A stretch of DNA of 55,592 bases from Caldithrix sp. (GCA_020722815.1 DYKB01000045.1:1-55592), one strand, 5' to 3'. Positions 27,690 to 37,067 are shown, counted from the stretch's first letter. Notes: generated from the letters alone by a model not told the origin. Translations and numbers: made by a program.

Positions 27690-28220
27690 CTATTTGGGTA
27701 AATTTTTTGACAATTCGGTTTTAAAGCAATTGAAAGCATCCGTTCCCAAAAGACAAAAAACCACTCGTTCCAGTCGGGATTTACCTGAAAGATATTCGAT
27801 AGTGGTCTTGAGCATGATTTCTGCGGCGCGTTCCATTGGGAAACCGAAAATACCAGTACTGATAGCCGGAAAAGTGATACTTTTTAATTTTTTTTCATCC
27901 GCCAGCTTTAAACTATTCAGGGTTGCCTTTCTTAATTTCGCGTCTTCATCACCTGCACCCATTTGCGGACCAACCGCATGGATCACATATTTTGCCTTTA
28001 AATCACCACCTGTTGTTATGACCGCACCACCGACAGACGTTCCACCAATTAAATCACATTCACGCTGAATCGCCGGCCCGCCCTTGCGCCGGATAGCACC
28101 AGCAACGCCACCACCAAGCTGCAAATACTCGTTGGCGGCATTGACAATGGCATCAGTTGACATTTCTGTTATGTCACCTTCAACCAATTCGAGCCGCGTT
28201 TGACTTATCTGGATTTGCAT
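27690..28220 (-). CDS. Macrodomain protein (ADP-ribose / O-acetyl-ADP-ribose hydrolase family)
   Basis: The frame is open from a GTG at 28241, but the ATG at 28220 follows GGGGA by 7 bases and gives 176 aa, the usual size of a stand-alone macrodomain. It contains the ADP-ribose-binding signatures VEGDITEMSTDAIVNAANE, LGGGGVAGAI-type glycine loop (here LQLGGGVAGAIRR), GGAVITTGGDLKAKYVIHAVGP and FPAISTGIFGFP. These match the MacroD/YmdB class that hydrolyses O-acetyl-ADP-ribose and removes ADP-ribose from acidic residues. It acts in the cytoplasm. No ADP-ribosyltransferase is seen beside it, so a toxin-antitoxin pair such as DarTG is not supported here. Confidence 0.88.
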   Translation of the reverse strand: MQIQISQTRLELVEGDITEMSTDAIVNAANEYLQLGGGVAGAIRRKGGPAIQRECDLIGGTSVGGAVITTGGDLKAKYVIHAVGPQMGAGDEDAKLRKATLNSLKLADEKKLKSITFPAISTGIFGFPMERAAEIMLKTTIEYLSGKSRLERVVFCLLGTDAFNCFKTELSKNLPK

Positions 28221-28672
28221 CGTGAAATCCCCATTTATCACCCATTATTTTACATTGACTTTGGCCAAAAAGGTAATAGCGACACCGTTTTAAAATTTCA
28301 GGTAATAATTTATCTTTTTGATATAATTCTATTTTACGGCCGGGTTGCCGGGAATGTTCAATTTTAATGAAAATGAACGTTTTTGTCAAGTAAAAAATTC
28401 CGTTACGAAAAATAGACCGTTCGAAAACGCGATGAAAGTTCTCTATAAATAGTATCGATTCGGCCGCGTATAAAGGCGCTGTACTCCTTCATGATGCAAA
28501 TTTTATAAATATTTTTCTTGTATTTATCGATAAATTTATGTTAATTAAAGTGATTTTTGTTTTCAATTATCAAATTCAGGTTCTTTGGATTTAATATTCT
28601 CTACAGGATTTTTGCCTGAAATTTGACATTCATGAAAAAACAGTATCCCTTCAATAAAGGATGGTGAAATCT

Positions 28673-28705
28673 ACCCTTTCAAAGGTTTAAAACCTTTGAA
28701 AGGGT
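28673..28705. repeat. Perfect 16-bp-arm palindrome in a 614-bp gap
   Basis: ACCCTTTCAAAGGTTT at 28673-28688 is perfectly inverted at 28690-28705 around a single A. There is no T run, so a terminator is unlikely. This is another extragenic palindrome family, distinct from those at 132, 3291 and 53190. The rest of the gap 28221-28834 between the divergent macrodomain and amidase genes is AT-rich with no gene that I can support. Confidence 0.7.
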
Positions 28706-28834
28706 GTACGACCATGTTTTATTGAGTGGATACAAAAAAAATTTGAATTCATCCGTAATTATCCGACGAATGAATATCTAAATGTAGTGATCGATTAAAC
28801 TTCTTAGCTACTGTATAAAACAGGAGGATTGATC

Positions 28835-30022
28835 ATGGAATATCAGGATATCCTGAGTGTTTTAACCATTCTCTTATTAAGCTCGGCAACGGTGGAGCGT
28901 TTTTTAGAATTTTTTAAAAAAGCACTCGAATCGCTCGGTCTTTTTTCCAAAAAAGCGCCTCCGTCGACAACTTCTCCCAAACAATCAAATTCACAAACGC
29001 AAATCATGGGTAAGGAAATCGCACGGTTATCAACAGAAACCGCCGAGGGTGACCCTTCCCATCTTGTTTTAATAGAAGTTGGAAATGTCCCAGATCGAAA
29101 TGAAATCAAGAAAAGCTTTTCTTTGCAGGTCAGTGGGTGTGTTCTGGGTATCATTCTCTGCTGGCAAGGGGACCTGGCACTATTTAAGATGTTGAATGCA
29201 TCACTGGGGACATCTTTCTGGGCAACCGGTTTTGATTATATCCTGACCGGAATTCTGATTGGTACCGGAACAGCCCCTGTTCATGCGCTCATTCGTCTCT
29301 TACAGGCCAAACGCGACCTATCGCAGGCCCAAAAAAGTCAGATTTCAATGCCGGTTGCAGAAGTGACGCCGGTAGAAAAAGCCGTCGTACCCGCCGGTCA
29401 TCCGCTCGTTGAAATAAAATATTTTGGCGGTGTGGCGCCTGAAAAGCTGCAAAACCGAATCCGGGAAAAAAATCCGGACACGATTGTTTACCATCATACC
29501 GGTATGAATAGCAATTTAACATTTACCGAGATTACCCGCGTTATCGAAGGTCGCGGTTTTGAGACAGGATTTCATGTGATCATCATGCCTGATGGGACCT
29601 ATGAAAGCTATTGTCGCTGGGATGCCGTCGGCATCCATTCGAATGGGATGGATGCCCGTTCACTCGGACTGGCATTTTCAGGTTGTTTTGAATCAAATCC
29701 CGCCACTCCTGGTAATAATAGCCAGGGTGATATGGGAAATATTGCCCCAACCGATGCCCAGATTGTTGCCGGTGCCAAATTGGTTGCCTTGTGGGCACTT
29801 ATTTATGGAATTGATCTCAATCAACCAGATCGATTTTTACCCCATAAGTCAGTGGCTCCAAATGCTGCCAGTCAAAACTGTCCCGGAAATGAATTTCCTT
29901 ATTCACGCTTCGAGATGTTGAGTCGGGAAATTTGGGAGGAATGGAAAAATTCACCACCGGTTGCTGGTGAATTGATTGATTTCTCTAAAAAACAATATTT
30001 GTTCGTAACCATTCAGCCCTGA
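28835..30022 (+). CDS. Membrane-anchored N-acetylmuramoyl-L-alanine amidase (Amidase_2)
   Basis: The frame extends to a TTG at 28829, but CAGGAGG ends 7 bases before the ATG at 28835, giving 395 aa. Residues about 5-30 form a first membrane-associated helix, with SSATVERFLEF. A linker of about 80 residues leads to two more hydrophobic segments at about 95-155, VSGCVLGIILCW and GFDYILTGILIGTGTAPVH. The periplasmic or external Amidase_2 domain spans about 190-380. VYHHTG supplies the first zinc histidine. FHVIIMPDGT and GLAFSGCF are family motifs. HKSVAPNAASQNCPG supplies the second histidine and the Cys-Pro-Gly ligand, as in T7-lysozyme-like amidases. It should cut the amide bond between MurNAc and the stem peptide. 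The N-terminal membrane module is shared with the next gene 15 bp downstream, an arrangement I do not know to have been described. Confidence 0.75.
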   Translation: MEYQDILSVLTILLLSSATVERFLEFFKKALESLGLFSKKAPPSTTSPKQSNSQTQIMGKEIARLSTETAEGDPSHLVLIEVGNVPDRNEIKKSFSLQVSGCVLGIILCWQGDLALFKMLNASLGTSFWATGFDYILTGILIGTGTAPVHALIRLLQAKRDLSQAQKSQISMPVAEVTPVEKAVVPAGHPLVEIKYFGGVAPEKLQNRIREKNPDTIVYHHTGMNSNLTFTEITRVIEGRGFETGFHVIIMPDGTYESYCRWDAVGIHSNGMDARSLGLAFSGCFESNPATPGNNSQGDMGNIAPTDAQIVAGAKLVALWALIYGIDLNQPDRFLPHKSVAPNAASQNCPGNEFPYSRFEMLSREIWEEWKNSPPVAGELIDFSKKQYLFVTIQP

Positions 30023-30037
30023 TGATGGAGGTAAACT

Positions 30038-30622
30038 ATGGAACCAATTGAAAGCGTATTAAATATAATCCTAATATTTTTTATTTTGATCGTTGCCGCA
30101 ACAATCATTGAACGGCTATTGGAATTTATTTCAATCCTGCTTGAATTTTTTGAACCGAAGCTTAAACTTGATAAATTCTGGTATTTTTTGGCGCAAAAAA
30201 TTCAGAAGGCGATTGTCCATCAATTCGAGAAATTGGAAGCCAGAAATCCCAAAACACGACAGCTTGTTTTTAATGCGATAAAAGCAATCACTTACAAACG
30301 TGCAACCGCCGCAGGCGAACCCATCGTGCTGCGAATTGATTTTATTCGAAAAGTCATGCTTCATGTCATCATGCAAGTCATTGGCATTTTTATGGGAATT
30401 CTGCTGGCTTTTCTAACCCACATGAATATTTTTATGATGATTAACTCATTGGGAATTACAGAGATTCGGATTCCGACGGTGCTGGGTATTCTGGCTACCG
30501 GCATCCTGATTGGCTCAGGAACCAGTCCCGTGCATTCTGTCGTTAAATATGCTGAAGACCGCAAGGAAAGTCAGAAACGGGAAGCCGAAATCGCCAGATT
30601 AAAAAGTGCCCTTAAAAAATGA
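30038..30622 (+). CDS. Membrane protein paralogous to the amidase's membrane module
   Basis: A 194-aa protein starting 15 bp after the amidase stop, with GGAGG before the ATG. A hydrophobic helix at about 8-30 leads into ATIIERLLEFISI, matching ATVERFLEF in the amidase. A basic cytoplasmic-type loop (about 40-105) follows, then a second helix with VIGIFMGILLAFL and a third, VLGILATGILIGSGTSPVH, matching TGILIGTGTAPVH. A charged helical tail with EDRKESQKREAEIARLKS closes the protein. It thus equals the amidase's anchor without the enzyme domain. It could form hetero-oligomers with the amidase anchor, or act as a holin-like or scaffold partner. No named family comes to mind with certainty. Confidence 0.6.
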   Translation: MEPIESVLNIILIFFILIVAATIIERLLEFISILLEFFEPKLKLDKFWYFLAQKIQKAIVHQFEKLEARNPKTRQLVFNAIKAITYKRATAAGEPIVLRIDFIRKVMLHVIMQVIGIFMGILLAFLTHMNIFMMINSLGITEIRIPTVLGILATGILIGSGTSPVHSVVKYAEDRKESQKREAEIARLKSALKK

Positions 30623-30852
30623 TACATTCTTTTCCAGCGAAACATTATCAATTACTCAGGCGGCACTATTTCTCATACAACTTAAAGGGTACCGGTTCAT
30701 CCTTCCGACTTTCCTTTTAATAATTTCAAGCATTGAATATTCTCATCAAAAGCAGGTAGGAATATGCATAATTAAATATTTTTAAAAAATAAGTTGCAAT
30801 TTTCATAATTTTTTATAAATTTATAGCAGTAATTTTCGTGAGGGAATCTAAA

Positions 30853-31323
30853 ATGACAGTCAAAGAAATTCTATCGATAGCGGATATTCGCGTTCCATTA
30901 ACGAAAACGACCAAAGAGGCAATTCTGGAAGAGATGGTTGATATCCTGTATGAAAATAAAAAAATTCAGGATAAAGAAAAACTATTAGCTGCCCTTTTTG
31001 AACGCGAAAAATTAATGAGTACAGGAGTTGGCGATGGCGTGGCCATTCCTCACGCAAAAGCCGAGGGAATTCAAAAGATAATTGCAGCATTTGGAATCAC
31101 CGCCCAGGACATAGCTTTCAATTCATTAGATAATAAACCAGTCCGATTACTGTTTTTGTTGGTGGGGCCTGTTGATCAGCCCAAAATGCATCTAACGGCT
31201 TTGAGTCGAATTTCCCGATTATTGCATGAAGCCCAATTTCGACAAAAACTGCTCCACTGTCAGAATAGTGAAGCGGCATTGAATTTAATTTTGGAAGAAG
31301 AACAACGGGTTTATGAATGTTGA
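30853..31323 (+). CDS. PTS EIIA domain protein (Fru/Ntr type, PtsN-like)
   Basis: The frame begins with a GTG at 30838, but the ATG at 30853 has AGGGA 7 bases upstream and gives 156 aa, the normal length of PtsN. The phosphoryl-accepting histidine lies in GVAIPHAK (His67), preceded by the typical REKLMSTGVGDG. LLFLLVGP and HLTALSRISRLL are further family motifs. Such proteins take phosphate from NPr/HPr and usually regulate potassium, nitrogen or envelope functions instead of moving sugar. No permease components are adjacent, which fits a regulatory role. The next genes are a methyltransferase and an SpoIID-like protein on the same strand. Confidence 0.85.
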   Translation: MTVKEILSIADIRVPLTKTTKEAILEEMVDILYENKKIQDKEKLLAALFEREKLMSTGVGDGVAIPHAKAEGIQKIIAAFGITAQDIAFNSLDNKPVRLLFLLVGPVDQPKMHLTALSRISRLLHEAQFRQKLLHCQNSEAALNLILEEEQRVYEC

Positions 31324-31386
31324 TAATTTCCATTCCTTCTTCCGTGACAGCTTTCCTGTTGAAAATGACATACTTTTAATGAAGAT

Positions 31387-32169
31387 ATGATTCAATCACT
31401 TTCAAAAAATCAATTAAAACACTTAACCGCCCTGACCCATAAAAAATATCGCCAATTATATCAAGAATTTTTAATCGAAGGGATTAAACTTTGTGAAGAG
31501 GCCCTGAACGCCGACTTTCAATTTTCAGGATTAGTTGTTTCTTCGGACGTGTCTGGAAGGGCTCGTATCAGAGAAATCATTAAAAAATGTGAAGCGCACC
31601 AAATATTGGCCTATGAAACATCCCCCGAAAACCTGAAACGGCTAAGCGATACGGTTGAGGCATCCGGTATCATCGGACACATCCGTTCCAGGGAATATTC
31701 ACTTGATAAGATTCAATTGGGATCGAATTCATTACTCATCGCCACAGAAAACCTGGTTGATCCCGGAAATCTGGGCACAATTATCCGGACAGCGGACTGG
31801 TTTGGAGCACAGGGAATCCTTTTGGATAAAAACAGCGTTGAATGGTTAAATCCCAAAGTCATTCGGGCAAGCATGGGATCTATTTTTCACCTGCCAATTA
31901 TTGTGGAACAAGTGTTACCGGACTTGATTATGAAATTAAAATCTTCAGGATTTTCAATCATTGGTACAGGCGTAAACGGGCAATCCATTTCCAAAATAAT
32001 TGAAATTCCGGATCGAAAACTTTTAATACTGGGAAATGAATCACATGGACTATCAGCCGAGTTGCAGAAAATGGTAGATATTTTAATCACAATTCCAGGG
32101 TCTGGAACGGCTGAATCATTAAATGTTGCGGTGGCCGGCGGAATTTTAATGCACTATTTAAAAGCATAA
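31387..32169 (+). CDS. SpoU/TrmH-family RNA 2'-O-methyltransferase
   Basis: A 260-aa protein with the N-terminal substrate-binding region (about 1-95, beginning with SLSKNQLKHLTALTHKKYR, as in rRNA methylases of this family) and the knotted SPOUT domain (about 105-260). The three motifs are clear: ENLVDPGNLGTIIRTADWFG (motif 1), LLILGNESHGLS (motif 2) and IPGSGTAESLNVAVAGGI (motif 3). It transfers methyl from S-adenosylmethionine to the ribose of a specific RNA nucleotide. Whether the target is 23S rRNA or tRNA cannot be told. The ATG at 31387 lacks a strong ribosome site, so translation may be modest. Confidence 0.88.
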   Translation: MIQSLSKNQLKHLTALTHKKYRQLYQEFLIEGIKLCEEALNADFQFSGLVVSSDVSGRARIREIIKKCEAHQILAYETSPENLKRLSDTVEASGIIGHIRSREYSLDKIQLGSNSLLIATENLVDPGNLGTIIRTADWFGAQGILLDKNSVEWLNPKVIRASMGSIFHLPIIVEQVLPDLIMKLKSSGFSIIGTGVNGQSISKIIEIPDRKLLILGNESHGLSAELQKMVDILITIPGSGTAESLNVAVAGGILMHYLKA

Positions 32170-32224
32170 TCTTAACAATTTTACTATAAATCGTCTACCA
32201 AAATCGATACTAAGGAGGCCCGGA

Positions 32225-33766
32225 GTGGAGAAAAAATTCAATAAACGGGGACCGGTTGTCAGAATTGGTGTTATCCAATCTATTGACGCCGTCAGTCTCA
32301 ATGTAAATCAAAACGCACAAATTATCAATCAGGAAAAAAAAGTTGTCGGTACAATTTTTCCTGATCAGCATATACAATTAGTTCCACTTGAATTTCAGGC
32401 GGGTAAATTAAATTACTATATCCGAATCGCCCGCCTGCCAGAAAAGAAGTCGGCTGAACTCATTATCTCTAAATTAAAGAAAGATGGCCTTCAGGCAGAA
32501 ATTCAGTATGTCGGTGAAGTTCTCGAATTTGAAAAATTTACAATGGATAATCGTGAATATTGGGTGTTGGTGGGACCATTCAAATCATTTGCCGCTGCGA
32601 CTGAAAAAGTGGCCTTATTTCAGGATTTTTCAGATCAAACCGTCATCAAAGTACCGGATCAGCAGCCGACCGGGGTAATTGGTTTGAACCAGCGGGCACT
32701 GGGTTCCATTGTTCGAATTATCCCTGATAATATAAAAAATTCGCGAATCACCATTTCAAATGTCCGGGTGGGCATCGAGTTTCATTGGGATCGACTGGAA
32801 ACGCAGGATTATAGAGGAATTATCGAAATCTGTTTTAACGATGAGGGGAAACTTATTGTTATCAACGAAATCAGTATTGAAGATTATCTGACCAGTGTAA
32901 ACTCATCTGAGATGACGCCTGATTGTCCCGTGGATTTATTAAAATCCCAGACAGTTGCTGCCCGAAGCACTATTTTTGCTACCATGGGGAAACATCATTT
33001 TGGGCAACCGTTTCATTTGTGCGCCGATGATCATTGTCAATGCTACCGCGGAACACGATATGAACAGGAAATTTCGGCCCAGGCCGTGGACGAATGCGCG
33101 GGAGAAGTCCTGCTGTTTGAGGGTCGGGTTTGTGATGCCCGCTATGCCAAAATTTGCGGCGGGGTGATGGAAAGTTTTGAAAATGTGTGGGAGGATTATC
33201 ATGTGCCCTACCTGGTTGCCGGAATTGATGGCGAATTTAAAATTGACTTGCCAGTGAATACAGAGGAACGCGCCAAAGCCTATATCGATGCAAGTCCCGA
33301 CGCTTATTGTAATACGGATAAGTATGAATTGCCCAAAATGTTGGCGTATGCCAACCATCTCTTTCGCTGGAAAATTGAATATTCCCGGGAAGAACTGGAA
33401 GAGATTATTCGCCAACGAACCGGCCATGATCTGGGCGAATTACGGGAAATTCGACCGCTCAAACGGGGTGATTCCGGACGATTGATGTATATTGAGTTGG
33501 TTGGCACGAAAAAGACTGTGAAAATTGGAAAGGAACTGGCAATTCGTCGTGCGCTTTCAAAGACTCATTTATATAGTGCCTGTTTTTATGTTGAAACGAA
33601 AAAACAGGATGGAAAAGTGACCCATTTTATTCTGAAAGGTGCCGGCTGGGGTCATGGTGTTGGACTCTGCCAGGTTGGTGCTACCATTATGGCACAAAAA
33701 GGATTCTCCTATCAACAAATTCTGGCACATTATTTTAAGCAGAGTGATTTCGTCAAACTTTACTAA
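32225..33766 (+). CDS. SpoIID/LytB-domain protein with SPOR-like repeats
   Basis: A 513-aa protein with a GTG start at 32225 preceded by AAGGAGG at 6 bases, a strong start. Residues about 60-150 contain a SPOR-like segment (YYIRIARLPEKKSAELIISK and YWVLVGPFKSFAAATE), the fold that binds denuded glycan. Residues about 205-360 and 440-513 are the SpoIID domain: EISIEDYLTSVNSSEMTPDC with the catalytic-type Glu, LLKSQTVAARS, a cysteine-rich CADDHCQCYRGT, and the C-terminal GAGWGHGVGLCQVGA. SpoIID proteins are lytic transglycosylases for denuded peptidoglycan. No signal peptide is apparent at the N-terminus, which is odd for an enzyme expected outside the membrane. aat follows 21 bp downstream, so they are probably co-transcribed. 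Confidence 0.83.
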   Translation: MEKKFNKRGPVVRIGVIQSIDAVSLNVNQNAQIINQEKKVVGTIFPDQHIQLVPLEFQAGKLNYYIRIARLPEKKSAELIISKLKKDGLQAEIQYVGEVLEFEKFTMDNREYWVLVGPFKSFAAATEKVALFQDFSDQTVIKVPDQQPTGVIGLNQRALGSIVRIIPDNIKNSRITISNVRVGIEFHWDRLETQDYRGIIEICFNDEGKLIVINEISIEDYLTSVNSSEMTPDCPVDLLKSQTVAARSTIFATMGKHHFGQPFHLCADDHCQCYRGTRYEQEISAQAVDECAGEVLLFEGRVCDARYAKICGGVMESFENVWEDYHVPYLVAGIDGEFKIDLPVNTEERAKAYIDASPDAYCNTDKYELPKMLAYANHLFRWKIEYSREELEEIIRQRTGHDLGELREIRPLKRGDSGRLMYIELVGTKKTVKIGKELAIRRALSKTHLYSACFYVETKKQDGKVTHFILKGAGWGHGVGLCQVGATIMAQKGFSYQQILAHYFKQSDFVKLY

Positions 33767-33787
33767 ATTTAAAAATATTAATTTTGA

Positions 33788-34486
33788 ATGCCCATTTATC
33801 AATTAACCAAGAAACTCATTTTCCCTCCACCGGAGCTGGCTGATCCGGATGGTTTATTGGCTGTTGGGGGCGATCTGAGTCCCAAACGACTGCTGCTGGC
33901 TTATCGCATGGGAATTTTTCCCTGGTTTTCAGCGGGTGAACCAATTCTCTGGTGGAGTCCGGATCCCCGGCTGGTCCTGGAACCTTCAGGTATTCACATC
34001 TCAAAAAGCCTTCAGAAGGTAATTCGCCAAAAAAAGTATGAAATTCGACTGGATACGGCCTTCCCCTCCGTAATTGAAGCCTGTGCGGCTGCGCCTCGAA
34101 AAACCGGCGATGGCACCTGGATTACCGAGGAGATGAAAATTGCGTATATTCAACTCCATGAACTGGGATTTGCACATTCAATTGAATGCTGGCAGGGCGA
34201 AGATCTGGTAGGCGGACTTTATGGCGTTTCAATTGGACGTATTTTCTGCGGGGAATCGATGTTTTCCAGATTACCCAACACCTCGAAAATTTCGCTGGTG
34301 GCATTGGCTGTTATATTAAAATCAAAAGATTTTCATCTCATCGATTGTCAGCTACCAACCTCCCATTTGATGAGTATGGGGGCATTTGAACTCAAACGCG
34401 CTGAATTTCTAGAACGACTGGAAAAGGCGGTTCAATATCCTTCTTTAACCGGAAAGTGGAGCAATTGGGAGTGGCAATTTACCTGA
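33788..34486 (+). CDS. aat: Leucyl/phenylalanyl-tRNA--protein transferase
   Basis: A 232-aa cytoplasmic enzyme of typical length. Family signatures run in order: FPPPELADPDGLLAVGGDL, YRMGIFPWF, ILWWSPDPR, GTWIT, AYIQLHELGFAHSIECW, GGLYGVSIGRIFCGESMFS and LIDCQLPTSHL. It adds Leu or Phe from charged tRNA to proteins with N-terminal Lys or Arg, marking them for ClpS/ClpAP degradation. It starts 21 bases after the SpoIID-like gene. It converges with nrdJ across a hairpin at 34627-34667. Confidence 0.95.
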   Translation: MPIYQLTKKLIFPPPELADPDGLLAVGGDLSPKRLLLAYRMGIFPWFSAGEPILWWSPDPRLVLEPSGIHISKSLQKVIRQKKYEIRLDTAFPSVIEACAAAPRKTGDGTWITEEMKIAYIQLHELGFAHSIECWQGEDLVGGLYGVSIGRIFCGESMFSRLPNTSKISLVALAVILKSKDFHLIDCQLPTSHLMSMGAFELKRAEFLERLEKAVQYPSLTGKWSNWEWQFT

Positions 34487-34626
34487 GTCATCGGATAGAC
34501 ATTCCAGGCCGCCTGCCCAAGGGTTACCAGGCTTCATTTTCTGCAAATTTTTAAATTTTCATATTCATTAACCCTGAACCGGGAACGATTGAACCTTGAA
34601 CCCAGGGTATTACCAAATAATAAAAG

Positions 34627-34667
34627 CAAGCCTGTACAAATCCAGATAAAAAAGTTGGACAGGCTTG
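34627..34667. terminator. Hairpin between convergent aat and nrdJ
   Basis: CAAGCCTGT at 34627-34635 is perfectly inverted at 34659-34667, a 9-bp stem with a 23-base loop that contains an A-rich tract. It lies 13 bases after the end of nrdJ on the minus strand and 141 bases after aat. The T run is weak on both strands. A shared terminator is the natural reading, but the long loop makes it uncertain. Confidence 0.4.
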
Positions 34668-34679
34668 TTACTTAATTTA

Positions 34680-37067
34680 TTACGCACATTCCGAAAATCC
34701 ACAAACATGACACACCGAGCAGCCACCTTCCTGCTCCATGGGACTCCCACATTCGGGACAGGCACCTGTAGTAAGGTTTACTTTGGGCGCTTCAGAATGA
34801 GTGTCGGCATGTTGGCTGATGGCCTGCGCAATTGCATCGGCACACGAGAGCACTTTATTGGGGCCAAAGCCATAAGGCCGATGACAACTAATTCCCCGAA
34901 GCTGTTTGACAATCTCTGATGTTTTAATACCACTCCGCCAGGCGAGTGAAACCAGACGGCCAACCGCTTCATTTTGTGAGGCGGCACAGCCACCGGCTTT
35001 CCCCATATTATTGAATAATTCAAATGGGCCATTTTCATCCGAATTAATTGAAACATAAAGCGTTCCGCAGCCCGTCTCCATTCGAATACTTTTTCCGGAA
35101 AGAACTTTCGGCCGCTTTTTGGGCTTTATTATCGGGATATCAATTTGAGGGGCAGTTTTTTCAGGCTGCTTGCCTTTGGTTAAAACCTGGATATCCCGAC
35201 TTCCGTCACGATAAATGGTAATACCTTTACATCCTGATTTATAGGCGAGTAAATAAACATTTTTCACATCTTCCACCGTGGCGCTATTGGGGAAATTAAC
35301 TGTTTTAGAAACCGCATTTTCAGTATATTGCTGAAAAGCGGCTTGCATTCGAACATGCCATTCAGGCGTGATATCATGAGATGAAACAAAAAGTTCCTGA
35401 ATATCGGCCGGAACCACTTCAAGTCCCTTAACAGTACCACGGTCAGCAATTTGCTCCATTAATTCATGGCTATAAAATCCCCGGGAATTGGCGATTTGCT
35501 CAAAATATGGATTAATTTCAAGCAATTTTTGATTATCCAGCACATTCCTCACAAAGCAAAGTGCAAAAAGTGGCTCGATCCCGGAAGAACAGCCGGCAAT
35601 AATACTGATGGTGCCGGTGGGGGCAATCGTCGTGGTGGTCGCATTTCTGACCGCCGGCTGATTCGGTTTATCAAAAATACTGCCCTTTAAATTCGGAAAA
35701 GGACCTCTTTTTTCTGCCAGTTCAACTGATTTTTTATGGGCTTCGGTGTTAATAAATTCCATAATTTTTCCCGCCAGTTGAACCGCAATTTCAGAATTGT
35801 ACGGAATCCCACACTGAATAAGCATATCGGCATAACCCATTACACCCAGACCAATTTTTCGATTCGCCAGCGTCATTTTTGAAATTTCCGGGATGGGGTA
35901 TTTATTTTTATCAATTACATTATCCAGAAAATGAATAGCCGTATGAACAACTTCCTTTAGATGAGCGTAATCAATCTGACCATCTTTCACAAATTTTGCC
36001 AAATTTATTGAACCCAGATTACAGCTTTCATAAGGCAGTAAAGGTTGCTCGCCGCAGGGATTGGTGCTCTCAATTTCGCCGATATGAGGTGTTGGATTAT
36101 GGCGATTAATTTCATCGATAAAAACCATGCCCGGATCACCATTTTCCCAGGCAAGCTGGGTAATCAGATCAAATACTTCTTTTGCACGCAGGTTTTTGAC
36201 AATTTTCTTCGTCCGGGGATTGATAAGTGGATATGCCTCATCATTTTTGAGTGCCTGCATAAATTTATCAGTAATGGCAACTGAAATATTGAAATTGTTG
36301 AGTTTCTGATGATCCTTTTTGGCCGTAATAAACTCCATAATATCGGGATGATCAACCCGCAAAATGGCCATATTTGCCCCGCGCCGCGTTCCGCCCTGCT
36401 TGATTGTTTCAGTAGCAGCATCAAAAACGCCCATGAAAGAAATCGGACCGCTGGAGACGCCTTTCGTTGATTTTACAATATCATTATTGGGACGAATTCT
36501 CGAAAATGAAAAACCAGTTCCACCACCACTTTTATGAATTAAAGCTGTATTTTTAACCGTTTCAAATATACTTTCCATTGAATCATCTACCGGCAAAACA
36601 AAACAGGCGGATAATTGACCCAATTCACGGCCGGCATTCATTAAAGTAGGTGAATTAGGTAAAAATTCTAGCCGCATCATCATTTCATAAAAAGCAGATT
36701 CTGTTTGTTCAGTGCTTTCATTCGTGTACAGGGCATCCGCCGAAGCAATATATTGAGCTACCCGTCGAAACAACTGTTCCGGGGTTTCGATGATTTCACC
36801 TTCCTCGTTTTTCATCAAATAACGCTTTTGCAAAACTGTCAATGCATTTTCAGTTAAATTTAATTTCACATGTTTTTCGTTAATAAATTCGATTTTTTCG
36901 TATGATTTAGAACCATTTTTTCCATTTCCTCTTGAGCGCATATTTTCCTGAAGATTCTTATCGGCAGGAATCAATTCGGGAGACGGGGAAAATGTTGGGG
37001 TTGTTTCGTGCAAATTACCATTTGATTGAATGGGAATTCCTGAGTTACTTTTCATACTTTGTGGCAT
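34680..37067 (-). CDS. nrdJ: Adenosylcobalamin-dependent (class II) ribonucleotide reductase
   Basis: A 795-aa protein, with AGGAG 6 bases before the ATG at 37067. A 50-residue low-complexity leader precedes the catalytic barrel. Key residues are visible: Cys155 in LSACFVLP and Cys349 in YESCNLGS as the redox pair, and NPCGE (Asn336, Cys338, Glu340) as the radical site. The 11-residue spacing between Cys338 and Cys349 is that of Thermotoga-type NrdJ. APTGTISIIAGCSSGIEP is a second family signature. The C-terminus has a shared domain with GCGTLYVSIN and then a zinc-ribbon tail (CPECGSPM, CSVCHVCGFSEC) that supplies the reducing cysteines. It makes deoxyribonucleotides with or without oxygen, and needs B12. 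No cobalamin riboswitch was seen upstream. Confidence 0.95.
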   Translation of the reverse strand: MPQSMKSNSGIPIQSNGNLHETTPTFSPSPELIPADKNLQENMRSRGNGKNGSKSYEKIEFINEKHVKLNLTENALTVLQKRYLMKNEEGEIIETPEQLFRRVAQYIASADALYTNESTEQTESAFYEMMMRLEFLPNSPTLMNAGRELGQLSACFVLPVDDSMESIFETVKNTALIHKSGGGTGFSFSRIRPNNDIVKSTKGVSSGPISFMGVFDAATETIKQGGTRRGANMAILRVDHPDIMEFITAKKDHQKLNNFNISVAITDKFMQALKNDEAYPLINPRTKKIVKNLRAKEVFDLITQLAWENGDPGMVFIDEINRHNPTPHIGEIESTNPCGEQPLLPYESCNLGSINLAKFVKDGQIDYAHLKEVVHTAIHFLDNVIDKNKYPIPEISKMTLANRKIGLGVMGYADMLIQCGIPYNSEIAVQLAGKIMEFINTEAHKKSVELAEKRGPFPNLKGSIFDKPNQPAVRNATTTTIAPTGTISIIAGCSSGIEPLFALCFVRNVLDNQKLLEINPYFEQIANSRGFYSHELMEQIADRGTVKGLEVVPADIQELFVSSHDITPEWHVRMQAAFQQYTENAVSKTVNFPNSATVEDVKNVYLLAYKSGCKGITIYRDGSRDIQVLTKGKQPEKTAPQIDIPIIKPKKRPKVLSGKSIRMETGCGTLYVSINSDENGPFELFNNMGKAGGCAASQNEAVGRLVSLAWRSGIKTSEIVKQLRGISCHRPYGFGPNKVLSCADAIAQAISQHADTHSEAPKVNLTTGACPECGSPMEQEGGCSVCHVCGFSECA

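Noticed and set aside
27661..28068. 135-codon plus-strand frame
   Set aside because: Antisense to the well-supported macrodomain gene.
27690..28220. DarG-like antitoxin of an ADP-ribosylation toxin-antitoxin pair
   Set aside because: No DarT-like or other ADP-ribosyltransferase gene lies beside it. The neighbours are a barrel protein and a repeat-filled gap.
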